This document shows positions 52,731-61,214 of a DNA stretch of 64,000 bases, one piece after another. Where the stretch lies: contig NZ_CP187259.1 of the NCBI RefSeq assembly GCF_049676595.1, positions 496,001-560,000 of the forward strand, in the 5' to 3' direction. This stretch comes from Methanocella_A sp049676595. GTDB lineage: Archaea > Halobacteriota > Methanocellia > Methanocellales > Methanocellaceae. The position numbers were made by a program, and so were the translations under genes. The stretch's first letter is position 1. Each line of letters starts with the position of its first letter. Below the pieces are notes generated by a model. It made no database searches, was not told the origin of the DNA, and was given only the letters and a program-made list of their open reading frames with translations.

Positions 52731-54413
52731 TCATGCACAGGGATTTCGGAAGGTAACCCTGAAGGTTACGCCGGTTTCCCTGGATACCTCCACCCTGCCC
52801 TCCAGCTGAGAAGCCAGCGCATAGACCAGCTGCAGGCCAAGCGTCTTAGCGTTGGCAACGTCCAGCCCTTCGCGCAGCCCGACGCCATCGTCACCCACCC
52901 TCAGCTCGATCAAGCTGTCGGGTAACACCTGGAGCCCGATGGTTACCTGTCCCCTGCGGTCGCCGGGGAACGCGTGTTTCAGGCTGTTGGTCACAAGCTC
53001 GTTCACGATCAGGCCGCACGGTATCGCAGCGTCGATGCACAGGGGCACTCTCTCCACCTGCAAGTCAATTCGAATCTTGTCCTGGTCCTTCACATACGTC
53101 TGGAACAGGTACATGCTCAAGCTCTGAATGTAGTCTGCGAAATCGATGCGGGAGAGGTCCTTAGACTGGTAGAGCTTCTCGTGGATGAGGGCCATGGACT
53201 TGATCCTGTTCTGGCTCTCCTGGTACACCAGAACCGAGGCATCGTCGCCGAGCGCCGAGGACTGGAGATTGAGCAGGCTGGAGATGATCTGCAGGTTGTT
53301 CTTGACCCTGTGGTGGATCTCCTTCAGCAGCACTTCCTTCTCTTCGAGAGACCTCTTTATCGTATCCTCTGCCTGCTTCCGCCCGGTGATGTCCCGTATC
53401 TCTGCCACTATGTAGTCCGTCTTGTCGTCCCGCCCTTTCACGGGCATCAGGCCGATGTCCAGGGTGGCCCGGCTCCCCGCGGAGCCCAAGGTTTCCTCGT
53501 ACTGCACCGCTTCCCCGTGCCCGGCCCTCTCCAGGCATGCGGCGAGGCGGGACCGGGCTTCAGCAGGCAGGTCCCAGCATGCCTCTTCGCCTAATCTGAG
53601 GCCGATCAGGTCCCCGTCCCGCATGCCCGCAGGCCTGGGAGTGGCCCTGTTGATGATCTCGATCACCCCGTCCCGGGACAGCTTTGCGCTAAAGGTCAGC
53701 AGGTGGTCCACGTACTCCTGCAAATCCCGCTCTCTTCTGGACAGGTCAGCGATCAGCCCGGATATCCGATAGCTCATGCTATTGAACTCTCCTACGAGCT
53801 CGGCGAACTCGTCGTCGCCCCGGGTGCTGATTCGGGCAGGCGCCTGGTCATCCCTGAACTTCCTGGTCGCGCGGACCAGGACGTCGATAGGCCGGTATAC
53901 GTGGCTGAAAAAGCTGTAAATGAACAGCAGCATTGACACCAGTATCGTGAGGCTGATGCCGGCGATCACCAGCCTGTACTGGGTCTTCATCGCGTCCACC
54001 CGGCTCATGGAGAGCCCTATGTTAACCGCTCCTGCCGGGTTACCGCTCTCATCGATGATGGGGTAAAGGATGTCTATGATGCGCTCGTCGTGGTAGGGAG
54101 AGCTTAGGTTGTCATGGTCCCGGAGGTACGACTGCCGTACGAACTCTCCGTCCCGCGCTGCGGCCAGGGTACCCGTGTCATTGAAGACCATACCCACCCG
54201 CTGAGGATTACTGTGCGCTATCGCCCTGCCGTCGCGATCCACGATCAGCAGATAGCTCAGGTCGGGATTGTCCAGGATCAGGTGCTCGCATAGATCCTGC
54301 TGCTGCGACCGGTTAAGCCAGGGTGCGGTATCCTTCAAAAAATCGGCGGTGTTGGCAGACAGCCGGATCATCGACTCCTCGTGCCACGGTATGACGAGCC
54401 CCTCGAAGGTCAC
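52731..54413 (-). CDS. Membrane-bound sensor histidine kinase (sensor, HAMP, PAS, HisKA_2, HATPase)
   Basis: From GTG 54413 the protein has 560 residues: an extracytoplasmic sCache-like sensor, a transmembrane helix near 160-180, HAMP (about 180-225), PAS (about 235-360), the phosphoacceptor box HRVKNNLQ with H368, and a C-terminal ATPase domain (NELVTNSLKHAFPGDRRGQV, DDGVGL). The first membrane helix is encoded upstream of GTG 54413, in an open frame from 54563 that contains no ATG, GTG or TTG. The true start is therefore an unusual codon, or the region carries a frameshift (an ATG at 54576 begins a 19-codon frame in another phase). Confidence 0.85.
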   Translation of the reverse strand: MTFEGLVIPWHEESMIRLSANTADFLKDTAPWLNRSQQQDLCEHLILDNPDLSYLLIVDRDGRAIAHSNPQRVGMVFNDTGTLAAARDGEFVRQSYLRDHDNLSSPYHDERIIDILYPIIDESGNPAGAVNIGLSMSRVDAMKTQYRLVIAGISLTILVSMLLFIYSFFSHVYRPIDVLVRATRKFRDDQAPARISTRGDDEFAELVGEFNSMSYRISGLIADLSRRERDLQEYVDHLLTFSAKLSRDGVIEIINRATPRPAGMRDGDLIGLRLGEEACWDLPAEARSRLAACLERAGHGEAVQYEETLGSAGSRATLDIGLMPVKGRDDKTDYIVAEIRDITGRKQAEDTIKRSLEEKEVLLKEIHHRVKNNLQIISSLLNLQSSALGDDASVLVYQESQNRIKSMALIHEKLYQSKDLSRIDFADYIQSLSMYLFQTYVKDQDKIRIDLQVERVPLCIDAAIPCGLIVNELVTNSLKHAFPGDRRGQVTIGLQVLPDSLIELRVGDDGVGLREGLDVANAKTLGLQLVYALASQLEGRVEVSRETGVTFRVTFRNPCA

Positions 54414-54679
54414 GATGATGGACGCTATGAGCAGGGCGGAAATAACTGCGGTGATAATGGCAAATCGAACGCTGACCTTCGTAGTTCCACCCCGGAGGAA
54501 ATATCTCGCAAGAAAGTTAGCGTTTAACGTTATATCTTTTCGGGATATGGCACAATTGAACTCCTACCTTAGCCATGCCGGCATTTAGACGCCTCCGCAT
54601 CTCCGGCATAAATATATATGTCTGAGCAAGCCTATCATAAGATGCCTCCGCGGTCGTCACCGTAGAGGTGACTCTGCTC

Positions 54680-55570
54680 ATGAAGATCGATACTCACGTT
54701 CACACTACCTGTTCTGACGGCCGCAAGACCGTCGCCGAGGTATTTCAGCTGGCTTCAGAGCTCGACATCCGGCTGATATCCATCACCGATCACGACACTG
54801 TCGACGGCTACCCGGCCGCCCTCGAGGAAGCCGGGAAGGCCGGGATCCGGCTGGTCCCTGGGGTAGAGCTTTCAACCAGGGACGAAGACGACCACGTCGA
54901 CGTCCATGTAGTCGGGCTGCGCATCGATCCGGACAACGGCCCGCTCCGGAGCGAGCTCAAGCTCCTCGCAGACGCCCGGGTGGATGCAAGGCGGCGGCTG
55001 CTCGACCGGATCAACGACTACTTATCTGACCGGTACGACGTCTGGGAGCCCGTCAGCTTTGAAAACGTCCGGAAGCGGGTATCAGGGACGATAGTGGGCA
55101 AGCCCCACATCGCCGCCGAAGTGCTCGAAGCCGCCCGAAAAACGGGCATCGAGATTCCCGAGGAGGAGCTGTACAGAATCTTCAAGCTCCCTGAAGTGGA
55201 GACGAAAAAAGCCTACGAGCTCACCATGGCCGAATGCATTCGGCTGATCAAAGCCTCCGGAGGCCTGCCCGTCCTGGCCCATCCCTTCGAGTACGCCCGG
55301 CCCGACGCTGTCATGAAAAAGTTCAAAAAGCTCGGTGGCGTGGGAGTCGAGCTCTGCAAGTACCGGCAGAAGACCAAGATGCGGTCGATTAGAGCGATAG
55401 AGCCTTTTGAGCGGATCATGATCGAGCGCCAGCTCAACATGAAGACCGTCGAAATGGCCCGCCGCTACGGGCTCAAGCTCACGGCCTGCTCCGACTACCA
55501 CGCCAAAAACGGCGAGCCGGGGATGGAGACCGATGAGTACAGCATTGATATAAGCTGGCTTCTAGAATAA
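54680..55570 (+). CDS. PHP-domain metal-dependent phosphoesterase
   Basis: The 296-residue protein follows the PHP layout: KIDTHVHTTCSDG (HxH), ISITDHDTVDGYPAAL, then a segment with Glu (VPGVELSTRDEDDHVDVHVVGL), VLAHPFEYARPD and LTACSDYHAKNGEPGM. Together these supply the metal ligands of a trinuclear site. Such proteins hydrolyse phosphoesters (for example histidinol phosphate or nucleotide-type substrates); the substrate is not clear. ATG 54680 is preferred since GAGGTGA lies just upstream; GTG 54668 is a poorer option. It is followed by the third copy of the large repeat family. Confidence 0.88.
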   Translation: MKIDTHVHTTCSDGRKTVAEVFQLASELDIRLISITDHDTVDGYPAALEEAGKAGIRLVPGVELSTRDEDDHVDVHVVGLRIDPDNGPLRSELKLLADARVDARRRLLDRINDYLSDRYDVWEPVSFENVRKRVSGTIVGKPHIAAEVLEAARKTGIEIPEEELYRIFKLPEVETKKAYELTMAECIRLIKASGGLPVLAHPFEYARPDAVMKKFKKLGGVGVELCKYRQKTKMRSIRAIEPFERIMIERQLNMKTVEMARRYGLKLTACSDYHAKNGEPGMETDEYSIDISWLLE

Positions 55571-55594
55571 GATCACCGTGAGCGCTGGGACGAT

Positions 55595-56445
55595 ACATCA
55601 CAGCGGCACGGCTCCTTATCCCAACAACTGTAGATCAAATATTTGAACCACGGCGGCACGGCGACACCAAGACAAGGCGATCCACAACAGGCCAGATGGT
55701 AACTAGAACCACGGCGGCACGGCGACACCAAGACAAGGCGATCCACAACAGGCCAGATGGTAACTAGAACCACGGCGGCACGGCGACACCAAGACAGTGG
55801 TGAACTGGTATAAGTGAACCCTTTTTTAGTCCACGGCGACACAAAGACAGTGCATTAATCATAAGCTTACTATCCAAGGGTTTCAGCCTGACTTTCGATC
55901 AATAGCCTGAAGGAAGGAAAAATGGTTGTCTCAGTGTCGTCAGCCCGCCGTGCCGCCGTGGTTCAATAATAAAGCGTCTTGCTATTCGGGTACGGGTTGT
56001 CTCTGTGTCGCCGTGCCGCCGTGGTTCAACTAACTATCCTGCCATAGTTTCTCGATTTGTCTCTGTGTCGCCGTGCCGCCGTGGTTCAACTAACTATCCT
56101 GCCATAGTTTCTCGATTTGTCTCTGTGTCGCCGTGCCGCCGTGGTTCAACTAACTATCCTGCCATAGTTTCTCGATTTGTCTCTGTGTCGCCGTGCCGCC
56201 GTGGTTCAACTAACTATCCTGCCATAGTTTCTCGATTTGTCTCTGTGTCGCCGTGCCGCCGTGGTTCAACTAACTATCCTGCCATAGTTTCTCGATTTGT
56301 CTCTGTGTCGCCGTGCCGCCGTGGTTCAACTAACTATCCTGCCATAGTTTCTCGATTTGTCTCTGTGTCGCCGTGCCGCCGTGGTTCAACTAACTATCCT
56401 GCCATAGTTTCTCGATTTGTCTCTGTGTCGCCGTGCCGCCGTGGT
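55595..56445. repeat. Dispersed palindromic repeat block C, with expanded arm
   Basis: From 55640 the block shows CCACGGCGGCACGGCGACAC words with the linker GGCCAGATGGTAACTAGAAC repeated, then a unique centre (about 55800-55940), then forward words. It is the reverse complement of block A (451-945), including CAGCCTGACTTTCGATCAAT near the centre. In the right arm one unit has been amplified; see the separate tandem repeat. It lies between convergent genes like blocks A and B. Confidence 0.9.
55998..56445 (+). repeat. Tandem repeat: 7.5 copies of a 60-bp unit
   Basis: The unit TTCAACTAACTATCCTGCCA TAGTTTCTCGATTTGTCTCT GTGTCGCCGTGCCGCCGTGG (60 bp) is repeated about 7.5 times without a single change across 56041-56400. 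The 60-bp period equals 20 codons, so every copy keeps the same phase. Identity this high means recent expansion by slippage or unequal crossover, and the copy number probably varies between strains. It could be mistaken for a CRISPR array, but the intervals are identical to each other. Confidence 0.97.
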
Positions 56446-56473
56446 GAGAACGCTGATATATCGAGGTTTTATT

Positions 56474-57892
56474 TTACACGTTCCTGAGCAGCGAGGCGAT
56501 AGCGGACAGCAGGCAGATGACGCCGCCGACGGCTATGGTTACCGCGATGACGGGGATGAGGAGGCTGTGGTCGGCTTCGAGGACCTGGCCGTGGTAGCCG
56601 GCGAGGCTGAACTGTGCGGTGAGGAGCAGGACGCCGAACGACGCGCCCAGGGTAAAGCTGAGGTTTCTCACGGTGCTGGAGACGCTGGAGGCGATGCCGA
56701 TCTTCTGGCGGGGCAGGGCGCTCATCAGCTCGGTGTTGTTGGGGCTCTGGAATAAGGCGCCGCCTATGCCAAGGAGGACCATGCCGGCGATGATGGCCGG
56801 GATGCTCGTTATGTAGGCTGCGTAGGCGTAGGTAAACATCGCCACCGTGATGATCAGCATGCCCGCAGTGCTGTAGTACTTCGAGTGGTGCTTGTCGTAG
56901 AGCCACCCGCTGATCGGCGCTCCTATCACCATGATGACGGGGTTGATCAGGAAAAACATGCCTACCTGTGCCGGAGTGAAGCCCATGACGCCCTCGAAGT
57001 AGAACGGGCCCACCACGATCACGGTAAAGCTGCCGATGAAGAAGAGGAGCATGCTGAGGCAGGGCAGGGTGAAGTTCTTGATGCGGAACACTTCCAGGTC
57101 GAGCAGGGGCGATTTTGCCCGGCTCTCGATCACCACGAAGGCGGCGAGGGACACGACGAACACCGCGGCTAGCGCGACGATGGGCAGCGTGAGGGCTGCA
57201 GTATCGGACAGCTGTCCCAGGCACAGGACCAGCGAGGCCATCGCGGCGATGAGGGCTCCGGTGCCCGCCCAGTCGAACCCGGCCTTCTCGTACTTCATCT
57301 CGGGCATCCGCAGGTACGCCAGCGAGGCCAGGAGCACGACAGCGCCGATGGGCACGTTGATCAGGAAGATGTACTGCCAGCCCAGGGTGCTGACCAGGAA
57401 CCCGCCGAGCACCGGTCCCAGGATGCCGCCCACCGCTACCGTCGAGCCGATGTAGCCCATAGCCCTGCCCCTCTCTTTGGCGGGGAATGCCTGGAAGAGG
57501 ATGGCGCCGCTGATGCTGAACACCATGGCTCCGCCGACGGCCTGCAGAATGCGGCAGCCGATGAGCACCGGGAGGTTAGGCGCCAGGCCGCAGGCCAGAG
57601 AACTGGCTGTGAAGATCGCGAAGCCTGCGATGAAGAGCGGTATTTTGCCGGTTCGCTCCGAGATCTTGCCGAATACGAGCAACAAACTGGTGATGGTGAG
57701 CAGGTAAGACGTGATCACCCACTGAGACAGCGCGACGTCCACGTTGAAGTAGGCAGTGATAGTGGGGAGCGCAATGTTGGTTACAGTGCCATCGAGGACT
57801 GCCATGAGGATGCTGGGGAGCACCACCGCCATGATCTTGTACCTGTTCCTGTACACCTGTTCCGGGATCTGCTCCTGCTGCGCCTGCTGCAT
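56474..57892 (-). CDS. MFS multidrug exporter, DHA2 (EmrB/QacA) family
   Basis: The 472-residue protein has about 14 membrane segments, as expected for DHA2. Diagnostic motifs are LDGTVTNIALPTI in the first helix (the proton-coupling Asp), GKISERTGKIPLFIAG, and the antiporter motif C region GYIGSTVAVGGILGPVLGGFLV. ATG 57892 is preceded by GGAGAGACAGT. It expels cationic or lipophilic compounds at the expense of the proton gradient. Bacterial-type exporters are uncommon in methanogens and may be acquired. It is convergent with the PHP gene, with block C between. Confidence 0.93.
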   Translation of the reverse strand: MQQAQQEQIPEQVYRNRYKIMAVVLPSILMAVLDGTVTNIALPTITAYFNVDVALSQWVITSYLLTITSLLLVFGKISERTGKIPLFIAGFAIFTASSLACGLAPNLPVLIGCRILQAVGGAMVFSISGAILFQAFPAKERGRAMGYIGSTVAVGGILGPVLGGFLVSTLGWQYIFLINVPIGAVVLLASLAYLRMPEMKYEKAGFDWAGTGALIAAMASLVLCLGQLSDTAALTLPIVALAAVFVVSLAAFVVIESRAKSPLLDLEVFRIKNFTLPCLSMLLFFIGSFTVIVVGPFYFEGVMGFTPAQVGMFFLINPVIMVIGAPISGWLYDKHHSKYYSTAGMLIITVAMFTYAYAAYITSIPAIIAGMVLLGIGGALFQSPNNTELMSALPRQKIGIASSVSSTVRNLSFTLGASFGVLLLTAQFSLAGYHGQVLEADHSLLIPVIAVTIAVGGVICLLSAIASLLRNV

Positions 57893-57984
57893 ACTGTCTC
57901 TCCGAGACAGCAAATGGCACTATACAGTAAATAGTTTCGTGTTAACCGGGCTCTCCGGGGACCCAGGAGCTTACAGGGCCGATT

Positions 57985-58539
57985 CTAAGCTTGTTTCCTT
58001 GAAATGCGGTCCTCGATCGCCCTCAGCAGCGGTTCCAGCTCCGGCGGCCCGTCGTACCGCTCCCCGTCGATGAAGAATGCCGGAGTGCCATTCACCCCGC
58101 TGCGCACGCCCTCCATGAACTGCCTGCGGATGCCGTCTACGTACACGTGGCCGTCCAGCTCGCCGTTGAACTTGCCCGTATCAAGTTGCAGGTCGGCAGC
58201 GTAGCGCTTGAGATCCTCCATGGCGAGGGCGTCCTGGTGCTCGTACAGCGTGTCGTGCATCTCCCAGAACCTGCCCTGCGACGCAGCAGCCTCCGCTGCC
58301 TCGGCCGCCTGCATGGAGTGCGGGTGCACCCTCGTCAGGGGAAAGTGGCGGAAGGCAAAGCAGAGCCGATCGCCGAGCCTGCGCTGGACCTGCTGTATCA
58401 TGGGGTAAGCCTCCCCACAGTAGGGGCACTCGAAATCCCCGTACTCTACCAGTACGGCGGGAGCGTTCGCAGGCCCCTGGGTATGGTCCTCCCGGTCTAC
58501 CGGGCGGGTGAGCTTCGGGGCCTCATACTGTTGCGGCAA
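57985..58539 (-). CDS. DsbA-family thioredoxin-fold oxidoreductase
   Basis: The 184-residue protein has a thioredoxin fold with an inserted helical domain. The active site is FECPYCGEAYPM with C38-P-Y-C41 and, near the end, the cis-Pro motif GVNGTPAFFIDG. It has no signal peptide, so it would act in the cytoplasm, unlike true DsbA. The layout matches FrnE/DsbA-like reductases such as those paired with peroxiredoxins. Its start overlaps the peroxiredoxin gene end by 17 bp, so it is probably the reductant or partner of that peroxiredoxin. Confidence 0.88.
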   Translation of the reverse strand: MPQQYEAPKLTRPVDREDHTQGPANAPAVLVEYGDFECPYCGEAYPMIQQVQRRLGDRLCFAFRHFPLTRVHPHSMQAAEAAEAAASQGRFWEMHDTLYEHQDALAMEDLKRYAADLQLDTGKFNGELDGHVYVDGIRRQFMEGVRSGVNGTPAFFIDGERYDGPPELEPLLRAIEDRISRKQA

Positions 58540-59065
58540 CCCTGCCTCCCCGGGCTTTCAGGTCTTCCAGCGCCTTCAGAATGCCCTCAGCCCCCGGGTT
58601 GACGTGCACCGGCGACACGTAGCTCCACCGGATGACCCCGTCCGCATCGATCACGAACAGCGCCCGCTCGCTCATCCCGTCCTTCTCCCGGTACACCCCG
58701 TAGGCCCGGGCGATTTCGCCCTTGGGCTCAAAATCGGACAACAGCGGAAAGTTAAGGTTCCGGCTTTTCGAGAAAGCCTGGTGGCTCCAGATGCCATCTA
58801 CCGAAATGGCAATAACGGCCGCATCATACCGCTGAAACTCCTGGAGGACCTCGCTGTACAGGGCCAGCTGATCAGTACAGACCGGGCTGAAGTCTGCCGG
58901 GTAAAAAGCGATGACCACAGGCCTTCCTCTGAAATCGCTCAGCTTCACAGTCTTATCCTTACCCGCCCTCAGGGTAAAGTCCGGCGCCTGAGTGCCGGGG
59001 CTTAGCGGCTTCGATACCTTTTGCGACGGGTCCTTCCTGACTGCAGAACTGTCAATGTTTTCCAT
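58523..59065 (-). CDS. Peroxiredoxin (AhpC/TSA type) paired with a DsbA-like protein
   Basis: The 180-residue peroxiredoxin has peroxidatic Cys63 in YPADFSPVCTDQL. No second cysteine exists anywhere in the protein, so it is functionally 1-Cys and needs an outside thiol, plausibly the DsbA-like neighbour. ATG 59065 follows GGAGGTCTTAATT at ideal spacing; an upstream in-frame start is rejected. It scavenges peroxides, a need for a strict anaerobe exposed to oxygen. The window also has a Prx6-type enzyme at 28666, so two oxidative-stress peroxidases are encoded. Confidence 0.9.
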   Translation of the reverse strand: MENIDSSAVRKDPSQKVSKPLSPGTQAPDFTLRAGKDKTVKLSDFRGRPVVIAFYPADFSPVCTDQLALYSEVLQEFQRYDAAVIAISVDGIWSHQAFSKSRNLNFPLLSDFEPKGEIARAYGVYREKDGMSERALFVIDADGVIRWSYVSPVHVNPGAEGILKALEDLKARGGRVAATV

Positions 59066-59376
59066 AATTAAGACCTCCCGAATATCTGTGATGGTGATAA
59101 AGATCATTCGGACGCCGCGCCAACAAAATATAGCCTATTTTTTCACGGCTTTCCTTGCCTCGTCAACCGTGGGCACACGACACCAGTTAAGGCCTGGATA
59201 ATATGTTCGATGATTATCAGAGATTTTTTTAATACTATCTTACCCTTGCTGGTAATAGGACTGAGTTAGTTCTCCCAGGTCCCGGACGGCGATTGCCCTG
59301 GAGGCTATATACCCCCCAAGCCTTCTCAAGCAACTCTTTTACCAGGGCATCTGCCGCCATACAGGGAGTATGTGGC
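59066..59376. other. Intergenic region, no feature seen
   Basis: It contains the minus-strand promoter region of the peroxiredoxin-DsbA operon and an AT-rich stretch (TTTTTTTAATACTATC, about 59223-59240). Upstream in-frame residues of the next gene from 59293 are judged not translated, because they lack a ribosome-binding site and look non-conserved. Confidence 0.5.
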
Positions 59377-59727
59377 ATGAAATTCCGACCGAAGGTGCGA
59401 CAGAAGAAGGTACCAACGTTTAGTATCCAGGATCACCGGACGACGGTAGGGCTGCAACCCGGTGACAGGTTTGTCATCCGGCTACCCGTTAACCTGGAGC
59501 TGGGGTACCGCTGGAATCCTGACCTGCCACCCGGCCTTAAGGTTGTCGACAGCTGGTTCGGGCCGACGGATTTAGCCAGGCCCTTCGCCGGAGGCTTTCA
59601 CTACTGGAAAATCAGGGCCATAGCGCCCGGCATGCACTTCTACCGGGCGAATTACAGGGGCCAGAACAAGACGGGCGACATCCTGCCGATCACCTTCCAG
59701 CTTCAAGTTGACGTTTCGCCAGAATGA
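59377..59727 (+). CDS. Chagasin/I42-like peptidase inhibitor-type protein
   Basis: The start is taken as ATG 59377 with GGGAGT upstream. The 116-residue product resembles the I42 (chagasin-like) beta-sandwich: VGLQPGDRFVIRLPVNLELGYRWNPDLPPGLKVVDSWF (the loop corresponding to NPTTGYxW) and later GGFHYWKIRAIAPGMHFYRANYRG, in place of the family's 'RxF'-type strand. Chagasins block cysteine proteases, but the loop residues differ, so inhibition is not certain. There is no signal peptide. The gene stands alone. Confidence 0.62.
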   Translation: MKFRPKVRQKKVPTFSIQDHRTTVGLQPGDRFVIRLPVNLELGYRWNPDLPPGLKVVDSWFGPTDLARPFAGGFHYWKIRAIAPGMHFYRANYRGQNKTGDILPITFQLQVDVSPE

Positions 59728-59881
59728 GGCGGCCGGTACACTCGATAATGCCGATCGTTTACGCGCACCCCGCATGCTATTAATAGCTTATCTGACGATC
59801 ATCGAACTATCGGCCAGGGTATGCCGAAATTACAGGCCATGATAAGGTAACCTATATGTACCTGGAGCTTTTAAATAGCAA

Positions 59882-60289
59882 ATGGTTACCATGCAAGCCG
59901 TGAGAATCTGGGTATTTGCCACGCTTATAGCGTTAGTACTACTGATAGGCGCGACTGGTTCGGCCTATGCCCGCGAGGACGTCTTCACCCTCACTCCTGG
60001 CGTTAATAATATCGTATACCCTTACACCGGTGCCACGATCGCCAAAGTAAGCATAACCATGCTGGAAACGAATCTCCTGGCCACCCCCATAAGAATAGTG
60101 GTATACCTGAGCAATACCGGCGTGCCTCCCGGCTCTGCTTACCTGGGCTATCACGACTTTACCGGCGCAGGCGACACTCACGATTACTACCCCACAAATT
60201 CCTCGCCGGGCAACATCAGCCTGACCGTGACCAACAGCGCGAACACGAACGTCGTGATAAAACTGGAGGTCGAGGCGTATGGAGGTTAA
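59882..60289 (+). CDS. Small secreted beta-rich protein, hypothetical
   Basis: The 135 residues begin with a signal peptide (AVRIWVFATLIALVLLIGATGSAYA) and continue as a Thr/Asn/Gly/Ile-rich beta-structured domain (VNNIVYPYTGATIAKVSITMLETNLLATPIRIVVYLSNTGVPPG pattern). There are no cysteines in the mature part and no C-terminal anchor, so it may be released or bound to the envelope. The start is ATG 59882, or ATG 59891, which leaves the signal unchanged. The stop overlaps the regulator gene at 60279 by 11 bp, so the two are co-expressed. No family is recognised. Confidence 0.68.
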   Translation: MVTMQAVRIWVFATLIALVLLIGATGSAYAREDVFTLTPGVNNIVYPYTGATIAKVSITMLETNLLATPIRIVVYLSNTGVPPGSAYLGYHDFTGAGDTHDYYPTNSSPGNISLTVTNSANTNVVIKLEVEAYGG

Positions 60290-61163
60290 TAGGCTAAAAA
60301 GCATGGAGCTGTCCCGGATCATATCCTTAGCCTGCTTCACCCTGGGCATAGCCGGGATATGCCTTACATACGTGTTTTACCCCATGATCTTCCCCGGCAG
60401 CCCCGGAGACGGGGGTCAGGCTTACCAGCCGATCGACCTCGGCGAACCGCGGCAGGTCAGCGCGGCGGAAGTGCCGCCAATCATTAGCATCCACTACTAC
60501 CTGCTGTCCCTCTGCCTGCTCGCAGCCTCCCTGATTTCGCTGCACTGGACGCTTATCGCTTCGAAATCGAAGGGCTTGCTCAATAGCGGGCTCTGCTGGA
60601 TCACCGCCGTAGTACCATTATACAGCAGGTTTAACAACAACAACGTGCTGGACGGCCGCACCAGGAAGCTGGTGTACGAGTACGCGGTCAGCCATCCCGG
60701 CAGCACCCGCCCGCAGATCGCCCACGAGCTGGGCCTGAACGAAGGGACGGTCACATACCACCTCGACGTCCTCGAAAAGGCGAACGGCCTCCTGACTGTG
60801 AAAGTCGATAAGGCTATCCATTACTTCGCCAGGAACCGGCTCTGGGACAAAATGGAGCTACGGCTGCACGCGAGGCTCAATAACGAGACCGGCAAACTCC
60901 TGCTCAACAGCATCCTGGAACGGCCCCACATTACCAGCATCGAGCTGTGCCGCCTTTCCAATCGGAGCAAAAGCACCATCAGCTGGCATATCAAGCGGCT
61001 GGAGCAGGACGGCATTATCCGGGTGCAGAAGGCCGGCAGGAATAGCTATAACTGTATCTCGGAAGTGGCAGCTCCGCTCCTGGCCAGGCTGTCAGCCGGA
61101 CACGAGCACCTGGGCAACACTGCACTGGCGAACGCCTCCATGCCCGATCCTTCGGCCGCGTGA
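60279..61163 (+). CDS. Membrane-tethered regulator with two winged-helix domains
   Basis: The 294-residue protein has two transmembrane segments near the N-terminus (about 12-36 and 73-96) flanking a short extracytoplasmic loop. Two winged helices follow (about 125-175, RKLVYEYAVSHPGSTRPQIAHELGLNEGTVTYHLDVLEKA; and about 205-255, SIELCRLSNRSKSTISWHIKRLEQDGIIRV). ATG 60279 follows GGAGGTCGAGGCGT inside the preceding gene. It looks like a one-component sensor that could be released or act on membrane-close DNA. Its partner may be the small secreted protein encoded just before it. This type is typical of Methanomicrobia but without assigned targets. Confidence 0.85.
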   Translation: MEVNRLKSMELSRIISLACFTLGIAGICLTYVFYPMIFPGSPGDGGQAYQPIDLGEPRQVSAAEVPPIISIHYYLLSLCLLAASLISLHWTLIASKSKGLLNSGLCWITAVVPLYSRFNNNNVLDGRTRKLVYEYAVSHPGSTRPQIAHELGLNEGTVTYHLDVLEKANGLLTVKVDKAIHYFARNRLWDKMELRLHARLNNETGKLLLNSILERPHITSIELCRLSNRSKSTISWHIKRLEQDGIIRVQKAGRNSYNCISEVAAPLLARLSAGHEHLGNTALANASMPDPSAA

Positions 61164-61214
61164 GGGGCCATCTAAACCTGCTGCTGACTTTATCCTCTCT
61201 GACCGAGCACAGGT

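Noticed and set aside
55998..56445. CRISPR array
   Set aside because: The repeats are regularly spaced, but the intervals between them are all identical, and the related blocks elsewhere share their intervals too. CRISPR spacers would be unique. No cas genes are present in the window.
56005..56487. 160-residue repetitive protein (SPCRRGSTNYPAIVSRF repeats)
   Set aside because: It exists only because the 60-bp period is a multiple of three. It has no ribosome-binding site or TATA box in reach, and equivalent frames appear in all repeat blocks.
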